A DNA stretch of 64,000 nucleotides from Anderseniella sp963700735 (GTDB lineage Bacteria; Pseudomonadota; Alphaproteobacteria; Rhizobiales; Aestuariivirgaceae): positions 434,001-498,000 of the forward strand of contig CAVOYR010000005.1 in NCBI GenBank assembly GCA_963700735.1. The letters are read 5' to 3'. Position 1 is the first letter of the stretch, and every line of letters begins with the position of its first letter. A program made the position numbers and the translations under genes. The notes beneath the pieces are model-generated. The model did no database searches. It had not been told where the DNA came from and worked only from the letters and a program-made list of their open reading frames with translations. Below, one piece after another: positions 8,377 through 16,923 of this stretch.

Positions 8377-8856
8377 CTACCTCTCCAGCGCCGTGACGCG
8401 GCGATCCATGTCGCCGCTGCGCACGCCGTCTGCACCGGCCTGCGTCAGCGCGTGAACCATCAGCTGGTCGCCTTCCATGTCGACGGTAATGGTGCCCGGC
8501 GTCAGCGTGATGGAGTTGCCATAGATGACGCGGCCCATGCCCGTCTGCTGGGTGGAGGTCACGTTGATCATCACCGGGTCGAGATCGATCTTCCGGGCCA
8601 GCACGATCTTTGCCACGTCGATGTTGGATTTAGCGACCTCGACCAGCAGCCACGGCCAGTAGGTGGCAAGCTGGTGAATGTGATCGAGGATGGAGAATCC
8701 TGCGCCCTCGCCATCGGTGCGGCGCATGCGCCACGCCAGGTAGGCGCAGGTCAGAACCGACACAACGCCGAAACCCAGCAGCAGCGGCTTGAAATAGCCG
8801 GACCACAGGATCCAGGCTAGCGCAAGCGCGGCAATCAACCCAATCTTCTGCAGCAT
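8377..8856 (-). CDS. mrpE: Mrp antiporter subunit E
   Basis: A 159-residue protein with two N-terminal helices followed by a soluble domain, matching MrpE/MnhE. The segment from VEVAKSNIDVAKIVL to NSITLTPGTITVD is characteristic (residues about 65-120). The start is ATG at 8854-8856, preceded on the coding strand by AAAGGGG. An open frame runs further upstream but has no membrane-protein character, so the shorter start is preferred. It is the first gene of the minus-strand operon, so its upstream region (8857-9165) should hold the promoter. Confidence 0.92.
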   Translation of the reverse strand: MLQKIGLIAALALAWILWSGYFKPLLLGFGVVSVLTCAYLAWRMRRTDGEGAGFSILDHIHQLATYWPWLLVEVAKSNIDVAKIVLARKIDLDPVMINVTSTQQTGMGRVIYGNSITLTPGTITVDMEGDQLMVHALTQAGADGVRSGDMDRRVTALER

Positions 8857-9165
8857 GAACGCCCCTTTGCCCGTCGTGCGGTCTGATTTAGCGGCTGCCG
8901 CGCGTCCGTACAATGCCCCGAACGGCGTTTTGAACCAAAACCCAAAGCCGTCAACAGATTTCTGGCATGTGGTATACCAGTTTTGCAAGCAATTTGACGA
9001 GCCTGCGCGCGTCTGGCGAGGCAGCCTTCCGTCCTGTGAGACGGCCCCCGCTCCGGCAAACAAAACCCCGCAAATTTGAATGACCCGCTTAAACGCACGG
9101 TCATCCGCATACCCTAGCATCCGGTGTTCAGGGATGACCCAACATACCATTGCAAAGGGAGAGGC
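8857..9165. other. Intergenic region between Mrp operon and PilZ genes
   Basis: These 309 bases separate the divergent mrpE and PilZ genes, so both promoters should lie here. It is more A/T-rich than its surroundings around 8930-9000 and contains the perfect palindrome TGGTATACCA (listed separately). I see no convincing reading frame of its own. Confidence 0.6.
8970..8979. promoter_or_regulatory. Candidate GntR/FadR-type operator (TGGTATACCA)
   Basis: A perfect 10-base palindrome, TGGTATACCA, 114 bases upstream of the mrpE start codon. FadR-subfamily GntR regulators typically bind TGGT-N(0-4)-ACCA palindromes; the UxuR/ExuR site is TTGGTATACCAA. No GntR gene is in the window. This is a motif call only and could be chance. 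Confidence 0.4.
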
Positions 9166-9495
9166 ATGGATATTCTTGGACCCAATGGCGAACGCCGGGA
9201 CGTGGCGCGCAGCGGCGGCATGAAAAGCGGATTTGCCGTATCGCATGACGGCCAGTCGCGCGAGGCGTGTGTCGTTTCCAACCTGTCGGCAGGCGGTGCG
9301 CTTCTGCTGGTGGAGAACCCGCGGCTGATTGACCGCGAGCTTATCCTGAAGATCGATGGCGAGCAGGTTCGCCGCCCCGCCCGCGTGGTGTGGCGCACCG
9401 ATGCCGCAGTTGCCATCAGCTTCCTGACCGGCGCGGCCGACGCCAGCGTGTCAGATGGCTGGGTGTTTGCCCCCAACCAATCCACCCCGGCCTGA
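9166..9495 (+). CDS. PilZ domain protein
   Basis: A 109-residue soluble protein made of one PilZ domain, the c-di-GMP-binding fold. The arginine-rich lead (NGERRDVARSG, about 5-15) and NLSAGGALLLVENP (about 44-57) correspond to the two halves of the ligand site; the second is usually D/N-x-S-x-x-G and is kept here with Asn. The start at 9166 is set by AAAGGGAGAGG ending 2-3 bases upstream; a longer frame from 9124 lacks such a site. The next gene, 20 bases downstream, is a second PilZ protein, so the two are probably one unit. The target process cannot be deduced. Confidence 0.88.
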   Translation: MDILGPNGERRDVARSGGMKSGFAVSHDGQSREACVVSNLSAGGALLLVENPRLIDRELILKIDGEQVRRPARVVWRTDAAVAISFLTGAADASVSDGWVFAPNQSTPA

Positions 9496-9515
9496 GCGGC
9501 AAAGGACCACGAGAC

Positions 9516-9872
9516 ATGGCAATGTTTGGCGATCAGAAAGCGGCACAGCAGAAGCGGGCGGCAAAGCGCTACGACTGCAAGCAGTTCGGTACGCTCATCA
9601 GCCCGTGCGGCAACTTCACCGAGCCTTGCCTGGTGCTCAACCAGTCACGCACCGGTGCGCTGCTGGAGGTGGAATGGGCCGACGACATCGGCGATGACCT
9701 GCTGCTGGTGGTCGATGGCGACAACTACCGCCGTCCGGCCCGCGTGGCCTGGCGCGACACGTTCCGCCTCGGCATCGAGTTCATCCTGCAGACAGACGCA
9801 CCCGAGAACCGGGCCAACTGGATCCTGCCGCTGCCGGTGAAGGAATCGCTGCCGGACGACTACTTCGACTGA
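9516..9872 (+). CDS. PilZ domain protein (second copy)
   Basis: A 118-residue single-domain protein with PilZ features: basic KRAAKRYDCKQFG near residues 13-25, LNQSRTGALLEVEW near 43-56, and the RRPARVAWRD strand near 74-83 that is almost the same as in its neighbour (RRPARVVWRT). The shared strand and adjacency indicate a tandem duplication followed by divergence. It starts at ATG 9516, after AAAGGA. It converges on the SDR gene, and a GC-rich palindrome spans both stop codons. Confidence 0.87.
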   Translation: MAMFGDQKAAQQKRAAKRYDCKQFGTLISPCGNFTEPCLVLNQSRTGALLEVEWADDIGDDLLLVVDGDNYRRPARVAWRDTFRLGIEFILQTDAPENRANWILPLPVKESLPDDYFD

Positions 9873-9897
9873 CGCGCGTCTCCCCGCGCGCCGTCAG
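9869..9897. terminator. Palindrome over two convergent stop codons
   Basis: CTGACG-CGCG pairs with CGCG-C-CGTCAG around a short C/T loop. The hairpin includes the stop of the PilZ gene and the stop of the convergent SDR gene, and TTTT follows four bases later on the plus strand. It may work as a bidirectional terminator; the stem has one bulge and the T-run is short. Confidence 0.4.
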
Positions 9898-10616
9898 AAG
9901 TTTTCCAGCCACGGCCGCAGTTCGCTCTCGAATGTCCAGGCCGAGCGGTGCTGCGTCGCCAGGTGCCAGTAGTGACCGGCAATCGCATCGGCACTCAGCA
10001 TGCTGTCCGGCTTGTCTGACGGGGATACCCTGCCATCGCGCGCCGGGTTTTCAATGCCGCCATCGATGTTCACGTGCGCCACGTGCACGCCCTTGGGCTG
10101 CATCTCACGCGCCAACGATTGCGCCAGTCCGCGCAAGGCAAACTTGCCCATCGCGAACGGTGCCGACATGGCGTAGCCCTTGATCGACGCCGACGCGCCG
10201 GTGAAGATGATCACGCCCCTGCCCGCCGCCGACATGCGCCGCGCCGCGGCCCGCGCCACCAGGAAGCCGCCGAACGCCGTCACCATAAGCGCCTGCTGAA
10301 CGTCGGCCGGGTTCAGCTCGATGATCGACCCGCGCACCCGTGCCGACGGGTTGTAGACCACCACGTCAGGCGCGCCTGCCCCGGCCTTGTCGAGATTGGC
10401 AAACAGCACGTCGACCTGGTCGGCCTGCGAGGCATCACAGGCGTAGACATCGGCGTTCACCTCGTCCGCCAGACCTTTCAGCTTGGCCGTGTCACGCGCG
10501 GCCAGCGACACTGCCAGCCCTTCCGCCGCAAAGCGCCGGGCGATGGCGGCGGACAGGCCGGCCCCCGCACCGACAACCAGCACATGCTTCAGTCCCTGGG
10601 CGGCGGCGGATGTCAT
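9894..10616 (-). CDS. Atypical short-chain dehydrogenase (SDR_c10-like)
   Basis: A 240-residue Rossmann-fold protein of the SDR superfamily. The nucleotide-binding loop is GAGAGLSAAIA (about 14-24), an incomplete form of TGxxxGIG. Where classical SDRs have Y-x-x-x-K, it reads F-A-M-G-K (within SAPFAMGKFALRGLAQS), so the catalytic tyrosine is phenylalanine while the lysine stays. The HVAHVNIDGGI segment after it is also characteristic. This fits the atypical SDR subgroup cd05373 as I remember it. It may bind NAD(P) without classical dehydrogenase chemistry. The start at 10614-10616 is chosen because residues before it do not look like SDR sequence. Substrate unknown. Confidence 0.88.
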   Translation of the reverse strand: MTSAAAQGLKHVLVVGAGAGLSAAIARRFAAEGLAVSLAARDTAKLKGLADEVNADVYACDASQADQVDVLFANLDKAGAGAPDVVVYNPSARVRGSIIELNPADVQQALMVTAFGGFLVARAAARRMSAAGRGVIIFTGASASIKGYAMSAPFAMGKFALRGLAQSLAREMQPKGVHVAHVNIDGGIENPARDGRVSPSDKPDSMLSADAIAGHYWHLATQHRSAWTFESELRPWLENF

Positions 10617-10711
10617 GGGCTGGCCTCGTTCGTGATGGTGTTTGTACCAAGTGAACATCATAGCGCGAACGATCAGTGGCAGGGCAAGGCCTTCCACCCT
10701 CTCCCGCACTC

Positions 10712-10745
10712 TACCCTGTCATCCCCCGGCTTGACCGGGGGACCC
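10712..10745. repeat. Short palindromic intergenic repeat, unit 1
   Basis: The core CCCCCGG-CTTGA-CCGGGGG (10723-10741), preceded by GTCAT and followed by ACCCA, has the form of the scattered palindromic units common in alphaproteobacterial intergenic regions. A related unit is at 11203-11240 and a third form lies near 62560. Function unknown; possibly transcribed hairpins. Confidence 0.6.
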
Positions 10746-10797
10746 AATGCTCTTGCCAAACGCGCGGCGGGAGGGTGATGGCATCGAATCAAAAATG

Positions 10798-10830
10798 CTT
10801 GACTTCTTCTCTAAATTCCTATACATATAT
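10798..10830 (+). promoter_or_regulatory. Promoter-like sequence
   Basis: TTGACT is followed after 15 or 17 bases by TATACA or TACATA in an A/T-rich island within GC-rich DNA. It could drive a transcript through the structured region toward the aspartoacylase-like gene at 11368. Motif only. Confidence 0.35.
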
Positions 10831-11202
10831 TCCCATCTTCCCCGGCAGGAAGGATTGGCTAGCGTCCCAGTCCCGGGTGGAGGCATGTGCGCCTGTCGCG
10901 CGGTGGTGAAGTAACGCACACTGCCCGCGAGAGGGGCGAAACCGGGATGTGCCGGTGCCACAGTTGGCACCAGCGGCAGCAGCCTGTCGTGCGGTGACGC
11001 GCGGCTAGGGAAAATGGGCTGCCGTGGGGGTGAAGACAGCTTAGTACCCCAGGCCGTCCGGATAAGCACAAACCGTACATGGCGGGCCGCTTCAGCAAGC
11101 GCCTACAAAAACTACAAAACACCGGTGCGACCTGAAGTGGCCCGTGGTTCCTGAACTTGAGCAAAACGCCGGTCCACAAGGATGCGCGGCCGTTTTCCTG
11201 TG

Positions 11203-11240
11203 CCCCGGATTCATTCCGGGGCCCAGTCTGGATCCCGGCA
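11203..11240. repeat. Short palindromic intergenic repeat, unit 2
   Basis: CCCCGGA-TTCAT-TCCGGGG (11203-11221) followed by CCCAGTCTGGATCCCGG, the common layout of dispersed palindromic units in Alphaproteobacteria. It shares the hairpin-plus-ACCCA/GCCCA design of the unit at 10712-10745. Confidence 0.6.
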
Positions 11241-11367
11241 CCAGGCCGTCACACAAAAACTGCCAGCGCCTTGAACCACGCACCCCCACCCTCGCCCGCT
11301 ATTCCCCATCCCCCGCCCGACCTGCTACTCATTGCCGGACCAGCAACAACACCAACCAAGGTGACAC

Positions 11368-12498
11368 ATGGCCCAGTGCCGCACGATCAACCTGCCGAAG
11401 TACGCCGTCGGCAGCCAGCACAGCCTGAAGGCTTGGCACTTCGGCACACCCGGCACGCGCCCCAAGGTCTACATTCAGGCCGGCATCCACGCCGACGAAC
11501 TGCCGGCAAACCTGGTCGCTGCACGGTTGCTGCCGCTGCTGCAACAGGCTGATGCGGAAGGCAAGATTGCCGGCGAGGTCATCCTTGTGCCGGTCGCCAA
11601 CCCGATCGGCTTCAACAACGTGGGCCTGCGTGCCCACAACGGCCGCTACCACCTGCCGTCGGGCGAAAACTACAATCGCGGTTTTCCCGATGTCAGCGAG
11701 GCGGTGCTGGCCGACATCGACGGCCGCATGGCAAACGGCCGCGCGGCAGACCTTGCCACGGTGCGCGCCGCCGTCGCCAAGGCCCTCGACAACGTCGCGC
11801 CGTCGAACGAAGCGCAGGCACTGCGGCTGGAACTGATGAGGATGGCGTGCGACGCCGACATCGTGCTGGACCTGCACACCGACAGCGATGCCGAGATGCA
11901 CCTCTACCTCGACGAGGATCACTGGCCGGAAGCTGCCGACCTCGCCGCCCTGCTGGATGCAAGGGTCGTGATGTTCGCCCGCGCGTCCGGCGGCGGCCCG
12001 TTCGAGGAAACCATCGCCTGGCCATACGTGAAGGTGCGCGAGATCTACGGCGCGGACGCCATCGACCTTCCGCTCACCGTCGTGGTGGAACTGCGCGGCG
12101 AGCACGACACCAGCCACCCGCTGGCACAGCAGGATGCCAATGCCCTGCTCGCCTTCCTGCAGGCCCGTGGCGTCATTGAGGGCAAGGCAGACGTACCCGT
12201 TTTCACCGGCATGGCAGGTCCGTTCTCGGCAACGCAGACGCTGCGCTGCCCGGCCGCCGGCATCATCGTCTTTACCGCCAATCTTGGCGACATGGTCGAT
12301 GCGGACCAGGTTCTGGCAGAGATCATCGACCCGCTGGCTGACCCGCAAGACGCCGTTGCCGGGCAGATTCGCGCAGCAGCCAAGGGCCGGTTCTTTGCCC
12401 ACTCGAACCAGCGCCTTGCCTGGCCGGGAGAGGTCATCGGCAAGGTGCAGTGCACAGGCCCATTGCCCGAGCGCAAGGGAAAGCTGCTGTATGACTAG
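11368..12498 (+). CDS. Succinylglutamate desuccinylase/aspartoacylase family protein
   Basis: A 376-residue zinc carboxypeptidase-fold enzyme (M14/AstE-AspA type). The zinc ligands are visible: H and E in GIHADELPA (about residues 39-47) and the third histidine in VLDLHTDSD (about 168-176). The FPDVSEAV stretch and RGEHD near the C-terminal half also fit. Such enzymes cleave acyl groups from amino acids or related amides; the substrate cannot be told from the sequence. A late beta-rich domain (PAAGIIVFTANLGDMVDADQ) is typical of the family. The last 8 bases overlap the next gene. No signal peptide, so cytoplasmic. Confidence 0.88.
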   Translation: MAQCRTINLPKYAVGSQHSLKAWHFGTPGTRPKVYIQAGIHADELPANLVAARLLPLLQQADAEGKIAGEVILVPVANPIGFNNVGLRAHNGRYHLPSGENYNRGFPDVSEAVLADIDGRMANGRAADLATVRAAVAKALDNVAPSNEAQALRLELMRMACDADIVLDLHTDSDAEMHLYLDEDHWPEAADLAALLDARVVMFARASGGGPFEETIAWPYVKVREIYGADAIDLPLTVVVELRGEHDTSHPLAQQDANALLAFLQARGVIEGKADVPVFTGMAGPFSATQTLRCPAAGIIVFTANLGDMVDADQVLAEIIDPLADPQDAVAGQIRAAAKGRFFAHSNQRLAWPGEVIGKVQCTGPLPERKGKLLYD

Positions 12499-12838
12499 AC
12501 CGCTGATCGCAGCCGCCCTTGTTGTCGCGCTGATCGGACCTGCGCTGGCCGCTGAACCCGGCAAGCCGCGGTTCACCGCGCTGGTGCTGTCAAAGTTCTG
12601 CAACTCCGCCCACGGCGGCGGCTATGATGACGGCATCTGCGCAGGCTTCATCACCGGCGTGGCCGACGCCATGCTGCTCGAAGCGGGCATGGACGCCAGG
12701 CTGTGCATGCCACGCAACCTGTCCACGGTGGACTTTTCAAAGCTCGTCACCGGCCATCTGGCGCGCCGGCCCGAACTGCAACAGCAGCCAGCGGCCCCGG
12801 TGGTTCGAGACGCGCTGCTGGCGGCGTTTGCATGCTGA
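12491..12838 (+). CDS. Secreted Rap1a/Tai-like protein
   Basis: A 115-residue protein with an N-terminal signal peptide (MTRPLIAAALVVALIGPALA, cleavage probably after the second Ala of ALAA) and a mature part of about 94 residues. The mature domain carries spaced cysteines and CAGFITGVADAMLL (about 52-65), the pattern of the Rap1a/Tai family. In enterobacteria those are periplasmic immunity proteins against type VI secreted amidases, but many alphaproteobacterial homologues have no effector nearby, and none is seen here. The start codon lies inside the end of the preceding gene (8-base overlap), so the two are co-translated. Family call is moderate. Confidence 0.7.
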   Translation: MTRPLIAAALVVALIGPALAAEPGKPRFTALVLSKFCNSAHGGGYDDGICAGFITGVADAMLLEAGMDARLCMPRNLSTVDFSKLVTGHLARRPELQQQPAAPVVRDALLAAFAC

Positions 12839-12881
12839 CAAGTTGAGTCAGGCCGGTTGGGCAAGTGTCTGGAAACAGTGG

Positions 12882-13052
12882 CTATTTCTGCTTCAGCACA
12901 ATCGCCTGGGCAACGACGCAATGCTCGCCGTTGTGGGTGATTGACGGAGAGCCGTGCAGTTCGTAACCATCGTCCAGCGCCGCCGAAACGCGCTCGCAGA
13001 ACGCGCGGTCGTCCTTGCCGGTCAGGAGGCGGTATCGCAGTTTGTCGCTCAT
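12882..13052 (-). CDS. DUF1737 domain protein
   Basis: A 56-residue protein that is nearly all one DUF1737 domain: YRLLTGKDD at the N-terminus, FCERVSAALDDGYELHGSP in the middle and a final VVAQAIVL strand. The start at ATG 13050-13052 puts the conserved YRLLTG close to the N-terminus as in family members; a longer open frame upstream is not conserved-looking. Function of the family is unknown. It lies downstream of the methyltransferase gene on the same strand, 25 bases away, and is likely in its transcript. Confidence 0.82.
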   Translation of the reverse strand: MSDKLRYRLLTGKDDRAFCERVSAALDDGYELHGSPSITHNGEHCVVAQAIVLKQK

Positions 13053-13077
13053 GCTGTCAGGTCCGTGTTGGTTGGTG

Positions 13078-13770
13078 TCAGTCGCGCGAGAATACCGCGC
13101 GCACGTGGGGGATTTCCCGGTCGCCATCGCGCACGAGGATCGACTGGAATGTGCGCGGGGTCAGCCCGAGCGAGGCAAATGTCATCACCTGCGACCGCGT
13201 CAGCGGCCACGGCGGGCCGGTCACGTCGCTACCTTCCTCGCGCGACCGGCAGATCACCAGCAGCTTGCCGCCCGGCGCCACCAGGCTGGCAAGTGCCGGA
13301 AACGCCTCGGCCTGCTGGGCCTGCTTCAATGCCTGCAGCGTGTAGGTCTCGTGCACCAGGTCAAACGCCCCGAGCCAGTCGTCCGGCAGGTCAAACAGCG
13401 ATGCCGCCAGGTAGTTTACCCGGGTGTGCGGGTGGCGCTTCCTTGCCCACTCGATTGCGGCGGGCGACAGGTCGAACGCCGTCACATCATAGCCCGTCGC
13501 AGACAGCGCCTCGGCGTTGTCGCCCAGCCCGCAGCCAACATCGAGACAGCGGCCCTCGTGGATTTCGCCGGACCGGGCAATCCATTCCGCCAGCACCGGG
13601 TGCGGTTCCTCGTCGGCCCAAGGCACCTGGGCCGGATCGCCGGCAGCTTGCTGATACACCTCGTCGAACCACGCCAACGGGTCGCCGCGCGCCTCCGCTT
13701 GCGCCTGCAGGCTGCCGGTACGCTGGCGGGCCTGGGCGCGGCGTTGCGAAAAGTCATCCGGGTTGCTCAT
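13078..13770 (-). CDS. Class I SAM-dependent methyltransferase
   Basis: A 230-residue Rossmann-type methyltransferase. Motif I is CLDVGCGLGDNAEALS (about 74-89), the acidic residue ending strand 2 is in VTAFDLSPAAIEWARKRHP, and the segment VHETYTLQAL follows motif IV. The overall pattern resembles thiopurine-methyltransferase-like and other small-molecule methyltransferases. The N-terminal segment is rich in Gln/Arg. Its ATG overlaps the stop of holC by 4 bases (ATGA), so it is co-translated with the DNA polymerase chi subunit, though no functional link is known to me. Confidence 0.87.
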   Translation of the reverse strand: MSNPDDFSQRRAQARQRTGSLQAQAEARGDPLAWFDEVYQQAAGDPAQVPWADEEPHPVLAEWIARSGEIHEGRCLDVGCGLGDNAEALSATGYDVTAFDLSPAAIEWARKRHPHTRVNYLAASLFDLPDDWLGAFDLVHETYTLQALKQAQQAEAFPALASLVAPGGKLLVICRSREEGSDVTGPPWPLTRSQVMTFASLGLTPRTFQSILVRDGDREIPHVRAVFSRD

Positions 13771-14267
13771 GCGTCTTGCGTCCCTGCGTCCGTTGCGGCG
13801 CTTGTGCCGCCGCCTTCTGCCTGCTTCACCCAGCGGCCATCATTGCCCTGGCGCCAGTAGAATGCTTTCAGGCCGGGCGTTGCCACAACCTCCTTCCACA
13901 GCGCGCGGGCCTGGTTGACTGCCACCTCGTCCGCGCCGTCGAACAGCACCATCAGTTTTTCGAGGCCGGTCGGGTCCGCACACCTTGCGCCATCGAGCAG
14001 GAAGCGCACCTTGGCCCCGTTGGGTGCATCATCACCGCTGGTCAGCCAGACCGGCTGGTCTCCGGCAAAGCCGTCTGCTTCGGTCCCGTGTGGAATGAAC
14101 GCCTCGTCGCGCCAGTCCCAGATCGCCTTCGACACCTCGTCCAGCCGCTCCGGCCGGGCGCACTGCACCACCGCCCGCCAGCCACGCTGCAGTGTCTTTT
14201 GCAGGAGCTCGGGCAGCAGCTCTTCGCAGCGCGCCCGCTCAAGGTGATAGAAAAGGACTTCGGTCAT
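13767..14267 (-). CDS. holC: DNA polymerase III subunit chi
   Basis: A 166-residue protein matching HolC: it opens with EVLFYHLERARCEELLPELL, has QCARPERLDEVSKAIWDW in the middle and the FIPHGTEADGFAGDQPVWLT stretch, then LMVLFDGADEVAVNQARALWKEV. Chi links the clamp loader to single-strand binding protein at the replication fork. The C-terminal about 20 residues are a low-complexity G/T/A tail, a little longer than usual. In Alphaproteobacteria holC often follows pepA; here a plus-strand secreted gene lies between them. Confidence 0.92.
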   Translation of the reverse strand: MTEVLFYHLERARCEELLPELLQKTLQRGWRAVVQCARPERLDEVSKAIWDWRDEAFIPHGTEADGFAGDQPVWLTSGDDAPNGAKVRFLLDGARCADPTGLEKLMVLFDGADEVAVNQARALWKEVVATPGLKAFYWRQGNDGRWVKQAEGGGTSAATDAGTQDA

Positions 14268-14393
14268 GGTGTCTTCCGGCGGACAAGCCTCGCACGATTG
14301 CTGTGGTCAAGCACAATTGGACTGTTCAAAGCCTGTCCGGGCATGGTTAACCTGCACGTCGCTGTTGGGGTCTAACAAGTTTTGGGGTCTGGG

Positions 14394-14852
14394 ATGACGA
14401 CACTATCGTGGAAACCGGTTCTCGCAGCAATGACATTGCTGGCCGCGTCCGCTTTGCCTGGTACAGCCGCAGGCGTCTGCAATTGCTGCGGCCCGTCTGT
14501 CGAGGAACTGTGCAAGAGCGCGTGCTCTGCCACCAACCCCGAGGGCCAGGCCTGCCGCCCCGCCCCGTGGTATGGCGATGCATTGCTGATTGGCGGTGAA
14601 AAGCCGCTTAACGGGTTCAGCTACAAGGGTCTCAGCCTTGATCACGCCAGCCGCCAGGAGCTCGAGGCCATCCGCGTTTGGGTCGAGCGCGAACGCCGCG
14701 CAGCCGAGAAGCGTGCCCGGGATGTCCGCCGGGACGCCCGGCGGGGACGCGCCGGCAAGGACGAGTTCAACGCCGCTGAAGCCGAACGGCTCGAAGCCGT
14801 CGTCAACTACCAGCACACCATACAGGCCTACGTGGCGGCGCTGCGCAAATAG
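14394..14852 (+). CDS. Cys-rich secreted protein of unknown function
   Basis: A 152-residue protein. A signal peptide spans about residues 1-30 (hydrophobic core LAAMTLLAASALPGTAA). The mature N-terminus is cysteine-rich (CNCCGP, then LCKSAC), giving at least six cysteines within about 35 residues, suggesting disulfides or metal binding in the periplasm. Residues about 85-130 are strongly charged (ERERRAAEKRARDVRRDARR) and probably helical or coiled-coil. I do not recognise the family. It sits alone on the plus strand between holC and pepA, facing pepA with a 31-base gap. Confidence 0.7.
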   Translation: MTTLSWKPVLAAMTLLAASALPGTAAGVCNCCGPSVEELCKSACSATNPEGQACRPAPWYGDALLIGGEKPLNGFSYKGLSLDHASRQELEAIRVWVERERRAAEKRARDVRRDARRGRAGKDEFNAAEAERLEAVVNYQHTIQAYVAALRK

Positions 14853-14883
14853 CCCCGGTGAATTGTTTACGTTGACGCAAGAG

Positions 14884-16372
<1,489 letters not shown>

Positions 16373-16923
16373 GTAAACTTCCTTTTGCAACTGGATGTCC
16401 AGGATGACAGGTCAATCGCGCTGCTGCGTTGCAAACCAGCCCGAAACGACATTGCGAGCACACCTGAGGGATTGCCCATTAGTAACGGGCCAAACCGGCC
16501 GTTGCAATGGCCTCGCTACCCGCGTTGACACGGCTGCGAAAGGCTGTTGCTGCCATGCTGGCGCAGCTGGTTCACGAGTGGTTAACTGTCGGATGAATTG
16601 CCGTGAATCAGCGCCTTGAAAAACTTAAAAAAGTCTTGTCAAGGCCTTCTCTTGAGCACGCAAAACAGGCTACAAGACCACATGGCTGGAAAGCTTGTCC
16701 GCATGGTAAACCGATGCGGGCGGTTTTTCGTTGCCGGTGGAACCTCAACGAGGTGATTTCACCCGGCAAGGCTTGCCTGCTCTTGCAGGGATTTGGCTGG
16801 CTGGAAGTACGCGCGGTTGAGGGGCCGCAATCCAGCCTTGAACACAGGGGAAACGGCATAGCGAAAGCGCCGAAATACGCAAGGGCGAGCGGTTTTCCGC
16901 GTCACGCGCGCGCGCGTACACAC
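16373..16923. other. Non-coding region where lptFG would be expected
   Basis: About 550 bases between the pepA start and lptD. The lptD frame stays open through much of it, but the translation (GWKACPHGKPMRA and similar) is not protein-like. It contains a terminator-like hairpin (16699-16728) and, at its right edge, an alternating CG/CA tract. In many Alphaproteobacteria lptF and lptG lie here; neither is present. Confidence 0.55.
16699..16728 (+). terminator. Hairpin with T-run upstream of lptD
   Basis: CCGCAT (16699-16704) pairs with ATGCGG (16714-16719) around a 9-base loop, followed by GCGGTTTTT. It has the form of an intrinsic terminator or attenuator on the plus strand. The transcript it would end is unknown. 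Confidence 0.4.

Larger units (their letters stand above)
10617..11367. other. 750-base non-coding region with palindromic repeats
   Basis: No credible gene occupies this stretch: the open frames on both strands are Arg/Pro/Cys-rich and match nothing I know. It holds two palindromic repeat units (10712-10745 and 11203-11240), a promoter-like sequence near 10800, a 14-base imperfect direct repeat CCTGTCG(C/T)GCGGTG at 10892-10905 and 10983-10996, and a perfect hairpin GGTGCC-ACAGTT-GGCACC at 10954-10971. The density of structure suggests a non-coding RNA or a graveyard of repeat elements. It does not match my memory of RNase P RNA, tmRNA, 6S, SRP RNA or the cobalamin riboswitch. Confidence 0.5.

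Noticed and set aside
10860..11060. Cobalamin riboswitch, 6S RNA, RNase P RNA or tmRNA
   Set aside because: Hairpins and GGTGCC/GCCAC pieces recall parts of these RNAs, but the ordered conserved cores are missing.
10719..11069. Minus-strand frame in the 750-base non-coding region
   Set aside because: Pro/Arg/Ser-rich translation, includes a palindromic repeat, no ribosome site, no homologue known to me.
11329..12603. Minus-strand frame of 424 residues opposite the aspartoacylase-like gene
   Set aside because: Antisense shadow; the plus-strand gene has zinc-binding motifs and a plausible start.
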